Assembly: GCA_964023205.1 (NCBI GenBank)
Contig: OZ026838.1
Coordinates: 29,725,843-29,789,842, forward strand
Direction of reading: 5' to 3'
DNA length: 64,000 bases
From: Lutraria lutraria
Lineage: Eukaryota > Mollusca > Bivalvia > Venerida > Mactridae
Numbering within the stretch: position 1 is the first letter of the stretch; each line of letters opens with the position of its first letter. This document shows, piece after piece, positions 36,729-47,900 of this stretch. The notes below the pieces were generated by a model. It saw only the letters and a list, made by a program, of their open reading frames with translations. It did not search any database and was not told where the DNA came from. The translations under genes and the position numbers were made by a program.

Positions 36729-37643
36729 AGGTGATATACTTAAATCTTTCTACGATTAAAAAATCCTCCAGTTACTTTCTCTCTAAGAGGTCGTAAATCA
36801 GTCAACACAGAAGGAATGCAGGCTTTACAAATTAGCCTATAACTTTGTAAACAGATTTGTAAACAATGATCAACTTCCTGATTATCATGCAGGCTCAAAC
36901 AATATTGACAAAAATGTAGTTACAATCAACTTACAACTTCACCTGATACAAAATATTCACACACCTTTTACATACAAGAAATATCAGTTGCTACAGTTAC
37001 AACAATGAAAAGAAAGTAAAAAAAGATACCCAGGAAATGCCGGTAATCCCTTCCAATATACCACACAGAATACATAGCCCCAAATCAAATCCATTATCTA
37101 AAGATGTGAATCAAGGAGAATGGCTTCACAGTATACAATGCACAGACACTTCAGTGAAGTTCAAATGAGCATTGGTTGGTGCTCAGATATCAGCTATAAT
37201 GCAAAATACTAACAATATTTTCGCAAAAATTTGGAGGGGGGCTCCGGGAATCTGGAGTGATTTTGATTTCAATTTTTTATCACTCCAGGCATCTTGACAT
37301 GTTTATGGGGGTAATTAGAATGGTGCGAACAATATACAGGAAGGTTTGTGACATTTTGCACGTACTTAATGATTTTGGACCGAATTTTATGAAAATTATG
37401 AAACATTTATAGCCCATTTATAGACCAATTTTTTAACCCTATTCTGCTACTCAAATTGGTCCGAGGCGTTAAAATTCGGTCTGGACCGCCAAATTATTGG
37501 TTTTTGTGTGCCCTGTGATCCACCCTATACAATCAAAAACTAACAAGAACGGAATATCTTGACTAAGCTTTAATTGAAGTTTCACCATCATTACCATGCT
37601 ACAAATGTTATTTTTCTCTGACATCAAACTTACTGCTAATATA
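36729..37643. other. Intergenic between annexin and LRRC42-like genes
   Basis: No coding exon or clear repeat that I can support. These convergent genes end on either side of this stretch. Confidence 0.4.
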
Positions 37644-37818
37644 ACAGTCAAATCTGTGAACAAAGGCCACTCTTTGGAAAGACATAATGAGGGCTTTATT
37701 GACAGTTGACCTTTATTCAAAGGTCATTTTGTTCAGAATAATCAATTATTATGACGTTTTTTAAAAGAATGGCCTTTTTTCAAAGGTGGCTGCTTACACT
37801 ACATGCAGTTTGTCTGTA
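37644..37818. mobile_element. MITE family 1 copy, near full length
   Basis: ACAGTCAAATCTGTGAAC..GGCCACTCTTTGG runs to GCAGTTTGTCTGTA, with paired CCTTTATT/AATAAAGG-type modules and the AATAATCAATTATT core shared with the 52525 copy. Confidence 0.75.
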
Positions 37819-38014
37819 CTAACATCCAAAAAACAATGGCAAAAATTTTAGGTCTAAAAGTTCTTTGTAATTAGATCTTACTGTACACTAAATATTCTGA
37901 CAGTCTGATTTTAAAAAATCAAGGAAAAATATTAAAGCACCATTAGCTTTTTGGATGTTAAAATTAAAGTAGGTCTTATTTTCCTAAGAAGATGTCTTAT
38001 CAATGAAATTGACT

Positions 38015-38020
38015 TTTATT
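38015..38020 (-). terminator. Candidate poly(A) signal of the LRRC42-like gene
   Basis: TTTATT on the plus strand (AATAAA on the minus) lies 272 nt beyond the stop codon at 38294-38292. Confidence 0.4.
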
Positions 38021-38291
38021 TTGCAATGAAAACATTCCAAAAGTTTCATTTTTAATCATGAAGTACATACAGAAATGTAGTACAGCATTTTTTTAAATGA
38101 TATTGCAAAAAATAAGAAAAAGCATCAAACAATATTTTTACGAAATGTGGCTAAAGAAAGGCATCTTGTAAGTATTGTTTTATAGCAAATGATATATATT
38201 TCTTACATTTTACCATCATTTTTTCTATTGTTCAGTATTACTAATTTCAAGAAGCTGATGGGCCTTTAATGTCTATACAAATGCTTGATAT

Positions 38292-41200
38292 TCAGAAATA
38301 TTTTCCCAAAGAGTCAAAGATAGACGGTTTTAAAGATTTCTTTATTTTTTTAGCTGCAGGTTCTAATTGGCTCTCATTATCTTTATCTAGCACTTCTGAA
38401 TTACCTTCATTGAGAGACTTCTCAACTTCTACATTTGAATGTCCAAATATGGATGAGGTATTTTTTATCAAGACAATTTTCTTGCGTTTCCTTGATTTCT
38501 GTTTAACAGAATTGTTAACATCTCTCATCAATGTTTCAGAATCAACAGAATTTTCTTTCGCAATATCCTTGTGGCGATATCCAGATGTAGAATTAACATC
38601 ACATGATTTCTCACTTGTTAATTTATCAACACATTTACCATCTGTTTGAAATTTGAATGGATTTATCAAAGAAGCATATGGTTTCTTAATACTTAAATTT
38701 TTAGATCTATCACTTCGGTTCTGAAAAAAAGTTTTATTTCTTGTGTAAGCTTTGCCTGTTTGGTTAGAAGCTTTCAGGTTTGATATCCGTCTACCTGAGT
38801 TATCACAGGAATCTGATGCATTAACTGTAGTTTCTAGTTGTAGACGACCATTTTCTGCAGAAGTTTTATACTGATCTTGAATTTCATTAATGCCACTAGT
38901 ATCAGTCTGCCTCTCTTCACAACTATCAGTTACCGGTATATCAGATTTATGTCTTTCATTTAAATGTATTTCTGTTCTATGTGCCTTAAAACTGCGACCC
39001 ATTCCCTTACATTCATTTCCTGCACAATTTCCAGAAGAATACTGTTTGATCATCTCCATATCATGATGCTTTTTGATGGCTGAAAAAAAAAGAATATTGA
39101 TACAAATCCAATACAATATGTGTAATTAGACAATACTTCTTTGGATATTCATTTCACCCATCAATTGATATATTGCTTGAATTAATTTCACATTGAATAA
39201 AGAAGTCACTATTTGAATCATGAGAATTCATTAATCAGAAAATGTTTATTTGTTTGTTTATATCAAATTTTACGCCCCCTTTTCAACAGTCAGAGTCATA
39301 TGAAGCGGACAGTTTACCTAACCATCGTCACACGACCCGCTATCAGTGAGGCATCCATTTGCTACAACTTAAAGATACTTTGAGTAAACCAGACAAAATA
39401 CATTGAACACTTTATAAGGTCATCATAGTTTGAAATTCTACGAATTCAACACTGTCAAATAACACAGTGGGAAAAGTGGAAATCAAATTAAATGTGCCCA
39501 GTAAAGGCATGTTGGAAAAATAACCAAACTCGAATTTATATATACAGTCAAACCTGTGAACAAAGGTCACCCTTCGAAAAGACATAATTTGGCCTTTATT
39601 CACATAATATTTTATGGTCTTTATTCAGAGGTGGTCACTAACACAGGTTGGTCTGTTTTCATCACTACAATACAGGAACATTTGAAAAGAAAATATGGTA
39701 TAAAAACTTCTAATACATAATTACATTTTTGTGCTATCGGTAATGCATACGGTTTAATTTATTAGAAGAAAACATATTTAAATCTTCTTACAGAATAATC
39801 CGGTGTTAGATTTGGATCTTTTTGGGTGATATCTGGACCTGTCCATGGCCTCTTTCATCCATCTATCAATCAATACTTTAGCCCAGCCCTCAGTTGGTAT
39901 AACTGGTTTTTGACAGTCAGTATGAGACAATATCCAACATCCATGTGTACCTGACTAATGCAAGATAAAACAAAAAATAAAACATATTTTCATATTATTT
40001 GACGTTGGACCTATGAAATAGAGGTCAAGGTCAACAGTTTTCTGAATGGACAACTTTTTTGAGCAATTATCTACATGTACTTACAAGAGTTCAAAAGTTA
40101 TAGCTAAGGCCAAATTTGGATTGAAAAGAAATAAGTTTGATAAGAATAAGAAGAATAACATAATTGAAAAATGGATAAGTAACGAAACGAAACAATACTA
40201 TCCTTGCATAACATAAAATATGTTATCAACTTCAATGATTTAGATATGATTGACATTGTATACTTGATATCAGTCGCTTTCAGTTCTGCTACCTGCAAAA
40301 CTAGTACTAGATGTGAATGTCTGCAGTGACATTGGAACTTACTGTATCTGGATTGAGATGCCGTCGAATCACCAACATTACACTTGACATGCATCAACTC
40401 ATCCATTTCATCAAACAAATCCAAAATTGAATCCATGTCAAATTAACAAAATTTATATTTATGTTACACATATCATAACCAAAACCTTTGTTAGGAATAC
40501 TTCATAATTTGGCAACAGTGTAATAACACCTGTAAAAGTACCTTTATTCTAGAGTCATTTTCAGAAAACATCACTGTATGAAGATGTTGAAATTTTACCA
40601 AGTATTTCAAACAATCCTTAGAAACACCAGAATTACCTGAAGTGAAAAATAGATAAACTCAACTCTAGATAAATGTAGAAGGCATGCACCTTAAAACATC
40701 TTAAACATAATACATGCACCTACCTATATATAAAAATGATACATCACTTTCAGTTTATGACAGTAACCATTATATGGTATGTCATACTGTAGATGCACTG
40801 TACTTAGATTACCGGATACAAAATAAATAATAATATTTTCAATATGGTTTTTTGATAACATTCAGCCTAGTTATGATTTTAATCTCTTAGTCTCAAGCAG
40901 TGAAAAAAATCTACTCTACTGCTAGATGTATTACTATTAGTTTAAACTTAAGTTGGTCAGATTATTCAAAAGAATAAATGTTTGAGAAACCATAGTCAGA
41001 ATTGGTATTAAAAATGATATCATGTATGAGCCACTTGGCATTTGCAATCACAGACAATGTCAGTATTATGCTAGCACCTGTCAAATCAATGAGTTTTAAA
41101 CCAGATGGTCCTCTAGAAAACATTCTATATGGTATGGTCATCTTCTGAATACCACTGTTAGATAATACATTATCTCTAAGTGATAGAGCCTCAAGTCTGA

Positions 41201-44200
41201 AAATTAAATGCACATAATTATAACACATTTACACAGTGCAACCTCTCCAAAGCAACACCCTTGGGGAGTAACACAATAATGTTGTTGTTGAGAGGTTGTT
41301 GCTCTATAGAGGTTAAATTAATAGGTAAATCATGCAGTGGGAAAAATGCTGTTGTTTAAGGGTGGTTGTTGCTCAGGAGAGGGCCACTCAGGAGATGTTG
41401 TACTGTATACTAGTACCATAGGCACTCGATTCCAAGATTTTTATACGTTTACAGAAGTTATTTTTCAATTTAACTAATCAAACAACGCAAATCTGTTGAA
41501 AGAAATATCTTCAATTTTTTCCCTTATTGAGTGTATAAAAAACACTAATGTAGTGCAGTTGCCATTTTTTCGATTGACGGAAGTGACAAAATAAGCGTGG
41601 GTCCCAGCTTTCCTTCTAATCTGCACAAGCTTTTCGGGAACCTTGCTTTCATTGTAGTGTGCCCCAAATTTAAACATTTTGACAGCTTTTAGAAGGAAAG
41701 GTGGGACCTACGCTTATTTTCGTCATTTTGCAATCGAAAAAATGGCGAGTGCACTACCTTGGTGTTTTTTATACACCAGATAACAATGTGTACACTACGG
41801 TAGCGCTATGCACTGACAAACTAGACAAACGTAGTGACGTCACGCTATGTATAGAACGCACCAGATAAGGTAAAAAATTGAAGATTTTTCCTTCGACAGA
41901 TTTGCGTTGTTTGATGAGTTGAATTGAAAAATAACTTCCATAAACGTATAAAAATCACGGAATCGAGTGCCTATGCTGAATACCACTTGAAAATCTTGCA
42001 CCATTGTGTTTATCATCCAGAGTAATTTAAAAACTTTTCCAGGCCCCAAGGTTATAAAACTTGAGAAAAGTCACCCACCTCAAATCTCACTTCAATTCTC
42101 AATGTAGCTTGCTTTAAAAGATATTGCTGTTTTATTTCAAAATGCAATCATGTTTATATTAATTAGATTGTCTGCAGACAGAATAATATACCATTAATAT
42201 TGTCATTATTTTATTGCAATAAATTCATAAACATTAAAAGACAGAATATGAGATTTGAGCTCGAAGACCAATCTAAAATTTTATACATGTAACTTCGGGC
42301 CGGCTCTCCTAGCAGGCCAGTATGACTGACCTTCAGTAGGCTAGATCATCAACCAGCTTTCTTATATTTTTGGTCCCACATGGAATTCAAACTCACAGCA
42401 GAGGGACTAGTGATTACCATAGATACTTCCTTTGAAAATGTTTTTCTCAGTTCATTAATGAGTCAGAGTGATATTACACACCAAAATAGTATTATGAAGT
42501 TTGCCATAATATATAGGATGAAAAGTTTTGAAGTTAGTAAGGCAACTAGTTTATTTAGACAACATATTTGAAAATCAAAAAGTTATAAATTTAGTCAATC
42601 TATAAGAAATTGGTTTGTGTGCGGACTCAATTGAGATATAATTACATATTGATATAAATATGACCAAACAAACATTTTGTAGCATTTGAGATGGACATAT
42701 AAAGAATAGTTGAACGAAGGGAACTAACTTGTGTAAGTGTTCAAAATGAGAAATTATCTCATGGTTATCTCCCAGTCCACATTCAGACACATCCAATTCA
42801 GTAAGGTCTATGAAGAGAAGAATTTGTTCCAAACAATAATTTAAACCTAAATGGTGTCCTGAAAATAAAAATAAAAACATTTCAAATAAATAGAAAAAGA
42901 CTTATACAACTCTACCATTCTGCATTCCTCAAGCTTATTTTTCGAATGTGACTTCCCATCTGGAAAAAGGCTCTTTTTTTTTACAATGCTGAAAATCCCA
43001 ATTTGATGAAATATGATTCTCCCTCAATCTATTTCTCATGTTTTGTGAATAAAACTTACATTATTTTGCAAGCTTAGTATTTATTGAAATGTTACAAAAT
43101 CGTTTCTAATAAAAAACTTACAATTGACAAAAAAGAGTTTTCTTAACCTAACACTGTAGAATAATATATTCTAACTCAAATGTCTAACAATCTCCCAATT
43201 TGGCCAAAAATCGTGCTCGAATTTCCCAAAATGAAAGGCTAAGGCCCCTTCCAAAGTTTTGGAAAAGATGCCTTTCACATGTAAAGAATCTATCCAGCCT
43301 AAGTTAATGAGTCGATTCATGGTTCTACCTAAGATGCATGTACATCTGGGGTCTTCCTCCACAGCTGAACATTAAACCCCAGTCAATGAATGTAAGAGTT
43401 TAGTAACATAGCACCTGCAGGGTATTCTGTAGTTATCATAAAATTATGCAATTTAATTATTAACATTCTAAAGGATTGCCTTAATTAAATTATTGACTGG
43501 CAATCACTAGCCCCTTACCACTAGCTGTGTGTTCAAACCAGACAAATTTCACAAGTGAGGAAGTACTCAAGCAGCAGTCAAGCACGAGGGAGCGCTGCCG
43601 GCAGGACCTTGTGTCCTGGTAGTGCTACACAAGCCAGACTGGTCACTCTGATGGGGTGAAATGGATGGCATCAAATTTTTCTTGTTCTTTTTTATCTATT
43701 TCTTTTTACTGTTAAGCAATCATGTATTCTGGACTGATACTCTTCTCTTACTGTACTTAATAATTATCTTATTTTTCTTGCTATCTTACCTTGTCTTTTC
43801 TTGTGCACTGTTAAGTCATTGTCAAAATTGACAGTTTAACGTAATAAGTAGAAGTTAATTAGCTTGTCTGTGGTTCTACCCCAATGTATGCCTTAAATGG
43901 GTCTTCTTCCACCGTTAAAGCTGGAAATGTTGCCAAGTTACCCCCCCCCCCCCCCCTCTAAAAGAAATGAGATCTGATACTTATAATCAAATATATTTAT
44001 AATTTCACTAACCACTGATGTTCAGTTTGGATAAAAACTCATCACCATAAGCCGTTGAAAACAGGTCTACAGATAATGTAGAATACTGGACATCATTAAT
44101 GAATCTTTCCATCATGCAGGCAACATTGAATATTTTCTCTCCGATCAAAGACGGCAAACCACAGAACGTTTCAACAAGATCAAGATGACTAGCCACAAGT

Positions 44201-44268
44201 TCTGTACAATGCTCAAGAAGTGATACCGGCTGGTGAACGCTGACTAATGTTGAGGCTTCAGTAGACAT
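38292..44268 (-). CDS. LRRC42: LRRC42-like leucine-rich repeat protein, ~533 aa
   Basis: Minus-strand exons are 44268-44013, 42858-42729, 41196-41078, 40636-40542, 40397-40343 (5' edge uncertain), 39950-39792 and 39079-38292. They sum to 1602 nt in frame. Similarity to vertebrate LRRC42 runs through GLPSLIGEKIF, LTELDVSECGLGDNHEI, LEALSLRDNVLSNSGIQKMT and PTEGWAKVL. Residues ~100-195 carry the LRRs (LxxLxLxxN). The last exon adds a ~260-residue polar tail, longer than in vertebrates, with basic clusters (SRKRKKIVLIK, AAKKIKKS) that look like nuclear localisation signals. The start is provisional: the frame stays open upstream to an acceptor-like TTAG near 44292, so another 5' coding exon may exist. 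The molecular role of LRRC42 is poorly known. Confidence 0.82.
39247..39352 (-). mobile_element. SINE family 1, truncated copy
   Basis: TTTGTTTGTTTATATC, AGTCATATGAAGCGGACAG and CTATCAGTGAG match the 3' two thirds of the SINE at 36468. The tRNA-like head is missing. It lies in the last intron of the LRRC42-like gene. Confidence 0.65.
39544..39657. mobile_element. MITE family 1 copy, internally short
   Basis: ACAGTCAAACCTGTGAAC..AAAGACATAATTTGG runs to ACACAGGTTGGTCTGT, flanked by TATA on the left. It lies in an intron of the LRRC42-like gene. Confidence 0.7.
41234..41406. mobile_element. MITE family 2 copy
   Basis: CAGTGCAACCTCTCC..AAAGCAACACCCTT runs to GAGATGTTGTACTGTA. It abuts the large foldback at 41418. 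The element starts about 37 nt upstream (in transcript terms) of the LRRC42-like exon at 41196. Confidence 0.8.
41418..41974. repeat. Foldback element with two nested long inverted repeats
   Basis: The outer arms (~41418-41525 and ~41870-41974) share ATAGGCACTCGATTCC, GATTTTTATACGTTTA and CAAACAACGCAAATCTGT in inverse orientation over about 105 bp. Inner arms (~41527-41612 and ~41695-41780) share GTATAAAAAACAC, GCCATTTTTTCGATTG and AATAAGCGT..GGTCCCA. About 80 nt separate the inner arms. It lies in an LRRC42-like intron, and the transcript could form a ~190-bp duplex with bulges. Confidence 0.85.
42038..42306. mobile_element. TIR element, AGCCCTGG family, second copy
   Basis: CCAGGCCCCAAGGTTATAAAA on the left mirrors TATACATGTAACTTCGGGCC on the right. 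The interior AATATGAGATTTGAGCTCG matches 22695 in the copy at 22592-22768. Confidence 0.6.
42330..42425 (-). mobile_element. Second SINE-like family, inverted copy
   Basis: TGGTCCCACATGGAATTCAAA and ACTAGTGATTACC are the inverse complement of the head region at 34180-34240. Confidence 0.5.
43315..43940. repeat. Repeat cluster in first LRRC42-like intron
   Basis: TGGTTCTACC..ATG followed by GGGTCTTCCTCCAC (43319-43365) recurs diverged at 43870-43912. Between them lies SINE-like sequence with AATCACTAGCC and TGTTCAAACCAGAC. A 16-base C run is at 43941-43956. No coding exon. Confidence 0.45.
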
Positions 44269-44903
44269 GTTTAATTCTGACAGCAATGGACCTAAGACAA
44301 GACAATGAAGTGTAACATTAGTACTGACATTGTACCATTTTATCTATGAATGAATGATAGTTCATGATAAATGAATCTCAGTTCATGAACTAAGTACTGA
44401 AAAAGTTTAATTCAGGTATCTTGACCATACTTTCATTAATGAGCTTCATGCATTGCTAAATAAGATTTATGCCAACTTATCACCTCAGACAGTTTACTGT
44501 TCTGTGCAGAGTCCGTGCGTAGGTTAATATAATTTTTGTAAAAATAAACAAATGGCGTTGTCTTAATCAAGGGAGGCAACTCTTACAAATGTGTTAATTT
44601 GGTTGATAGGTCTTTGGTGAAATCTATTTTGGACACGATTCTCCATTGATATGCCTGACAATGTTAAAAAAGCAAACTTTTGAAAATCTACTTGTATTTT
44701 AATAACATTTATGTTCATAATCTTCAAAACTAAAATATATATACGTCAAAAGCCTCCCGACGAATTATATTTACGGTTGAAGTTGGGTTTTATAACTAAC
44801 TTTTTGACACACCTCCAACATTGAGGTCAAGGTTAGATTTGTTATGCAAAATCACATTTTAACATTTGTTTCGCAGTTAACAGTTATTTAACTAGTCTTC
44901 ACA
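44269..44903. promoter_or_regulatory. Divergent spacer of LRRC42-like and GCDH genes
   Basis: About 635 nt separate the provisional LRRC42-like start (minus) from the GCDH start (plus), so a shared or overlapping promoter is likely. No TATA box or CRE stands out. A 5' non-coding or short coding exon of the LRRC42-like gene may be hidden here. Confidence 0.45.
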
Positions 44904-47900
44904 ATGGCCTCTAAACTAATGAATAAGTTATGTGTTTGGAGTAAATACAGTTCCACACCTTCGCTGTGTCTACGATTGTCCTCTACAGGTAATTTACGTG
45001 TGTTGATGTATTTAATTAACTTATAATTACTGTGTAGATATGTCATTGACCACAGGAACCTGATATTTAAAACAACAAAAAAACTCAATAAATTTTTTTA
45101 CTACGTATCATATAGAAAAAACTAAAATATCAGGTTCCTGTGCATTGACTTTGGTAAAATTAAGTTAGTGATCTTTTTATTTTGACGACATGGCATTCAT
45201 TACAAAAAGGAATTATGTAAGCATAATTATAGTTTGAATACTTACCCAGATATATTCTTTAGTAACACTCAGCAGAAGTTATAGTTCAGCTGAATAAAAA
45301 AGGTTTTAGTTAAATTAATTAATAAATTAAATTTGATTAATCAATTATCAATTAGGAGCGAGAAAAAACTATGGCCCTTGCGAGGTATTGAACCGAGGAC
45401 CCTTAGCACTGTAGGTGGACACTCAACAATGTCGCTAAAGACTAAACCCTACAGCAAGGCTGTTGAAAGTGGCCAATATTCAGTAAATCATTACATTGTA
45501 TAATCATATACACTAGCCACCCCCTTTTACTGTTAAACTTAATTAGAGCTAACCAGTAAAGAGTTAACCCTACAGTAAGGCTGTTGAAAGTGGCCAATAT
45601 TCCTACTAAGCACAATTGCTACACTTACCTACCAACTCATATTTAGACCATTATATAAAGTTAACTATGTTCCTTTTTTACTTCGGTAAAAAATTTGGAG
45701 TCTGACTCTGAGGACAGAATCATTGGCAATATTGAATTGATTCTTCAAATTTCAAAATGATGTTTTTACCAGCTTAACTGGTGTAAGAGTCTTCATTAAT
45801 ATTACATACATTTTTCGTATGCTCTTGGCTCAAGTAAAAATTAATCATGCAGTCATACCCCTTAGCTAATTAAAGAGTATGGGAGGTCAAGGGTTCGCAC
45901 TCTTCATGCTGTTAACCAACTAGCCAAAAGCCCAGGGACTAGTAAAAAAATCTGTTTGGGGTCATGCACAGGTACTTGACACAAACACATTTTTTTAGCA
46001 TATTTTGGCCATATATATAGTCTTCTTAAATATAATAAAATATTTATTACGTTCAACGAGTTCCAAAAAATCCAAAATTGATGGTATTTTATTATATATA
46101 AGAAGCCTATACGGCCAAAATATGTTTTAAAAAAATTTGTGTCAAGTACCTGTGGGCTCATGGACTTCCTCAATGTTGTGTATTTAGGCAAGGGGTAAAT
46201 TGTTTATTTTCAACAGTCTTAATAATAAATACTCTTAATCTTATCATAGTTTGGACTAAGGCTTCAAAAAAAATTTGTTCAAGTTCAACTATTTTGATCT
46301 TTTTTATATTCGGTGATGGTCACAGGTAAATAAGCATCAGTTAATTTAAGTACAAAAGTGTCCTTTTCACGCAAGAACTTGTTTTATAAGTTGTTGACAG
46401 CATGTATGACAGCTAGCATCTACAATGAAATTAAGTTATCTGACACTCTGTCTGAAACAGTCAATTATAATTTGTATTACGGATTTATCTGATTGATAAT
46501 GTAAAATCCATTTGTAATTCTAATGAATACTGGCAAGTTTTTATGTGCTAAAACCTCTAAATTCTAATCAGATGCAGATAATTACACATGCACAGATTTT
46601 TTAATTCAACTTCACCTTAGCTCTTTAAATATGATAATGTTGTATTTTTCTGGTTTTATGATCTGTTTATATTGTAAATTGTAGTGTAATTACAGCTAAA
46701 GTAATCATTGTGCCTCTAACCCCCAATATCTTTAGACACAGTCATATACCAGTACATGTATGTTTGTTTTTTACAACTATTTTTATCTTCGAAACATTGA
46801 TTTCTTATAAAATACAAGATATCAAGGATGAGTTCTTTAAAAATCAAGAAAAGAAAATTAATCAATGAAATCTAATGTTTTAGTCGTAAAAGCAGAATCT
46901 AATATTGCATGGTTGCAACATGCATGAGATTGACCTTTTTTGTATGCTTATGAAGTTATGTATGAATGGATGTTACTTGTCATTTACAGCCAGTGCTCAA
47001 GCTCAAAAGTCACAAAGTGTCCAATTTAATTGGAGAGATGCCTTTAATCTTGAAAACCAGCTTACATATGAAGAAAAAATGGTCAGAGATCAATTTCGAC
47101 AGTATTGTGATGATAAATTAATGCCTCGTATTCTGTTAGCCAATAGAAATGAAGGTTTGTATGGGATTAATTCTAAATTGCAGATCTTTTTTTTCTTAAA
47201 ATTGTTTATTTATATCTTCAAATTCTGTTGTAGGTACATCTTAATTAATAAAAAAAATTTTAATTGATGATGATGAAATAATAAGAAATATCTATTATGT
47301 ATGCTGATTGTGTATAATTATTATAAGAATTTATTCATACCTTAGTACCGAACATATAAAACCATCTCCTTTTTCTACATCACATTTTCTTTTGCTATTC
47401 AATCTTATAATGATTGCTAATTACCAAGATTTATACTTTATCAATATTTCTTTTATACAAATGTTCCTTATGATAATTGTACAATGCATACTGAGTTGTA
47501 TCAAGAGAGACTTGCATTTATATTCATACAAAACACTATTACAGATTAACAATGAGAGAGGATCCACCTTAGATCGATTTTGTAGTTTATTAGCTCTCAG
47601 AGTTCACCCACACTATGGCAATGCAGGGCGCTCATTTGACATTTTTTTAGCAGAATATGGGCCCCATTCCCTCCTCAAATTACATACTTTTTCCTCTTTT
47701 GAGATAAAAATTCCCCCCCCCCAGAGCAATCTTTTTTTGCCGATTTGAAAAAAAAATGTATCTACCATAATTATTAACCTTTGATTAATTATATTAATGT
47801 ATATTATATTAAACTTAAAATGTTTAGTGCATGGTTATAAGACAGTTTTAAAAAATCCTCTAAAATTCTCATTTTTCCTTAAAATGATTCGAATTTAAAT

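Noticed and set aside
38269..38649. 126-codon plus-strand frame
   Set aside because: It is the antisense shadow of the last LRRC42-like exon, whose minus-strand frame is longer and spliced in phase.
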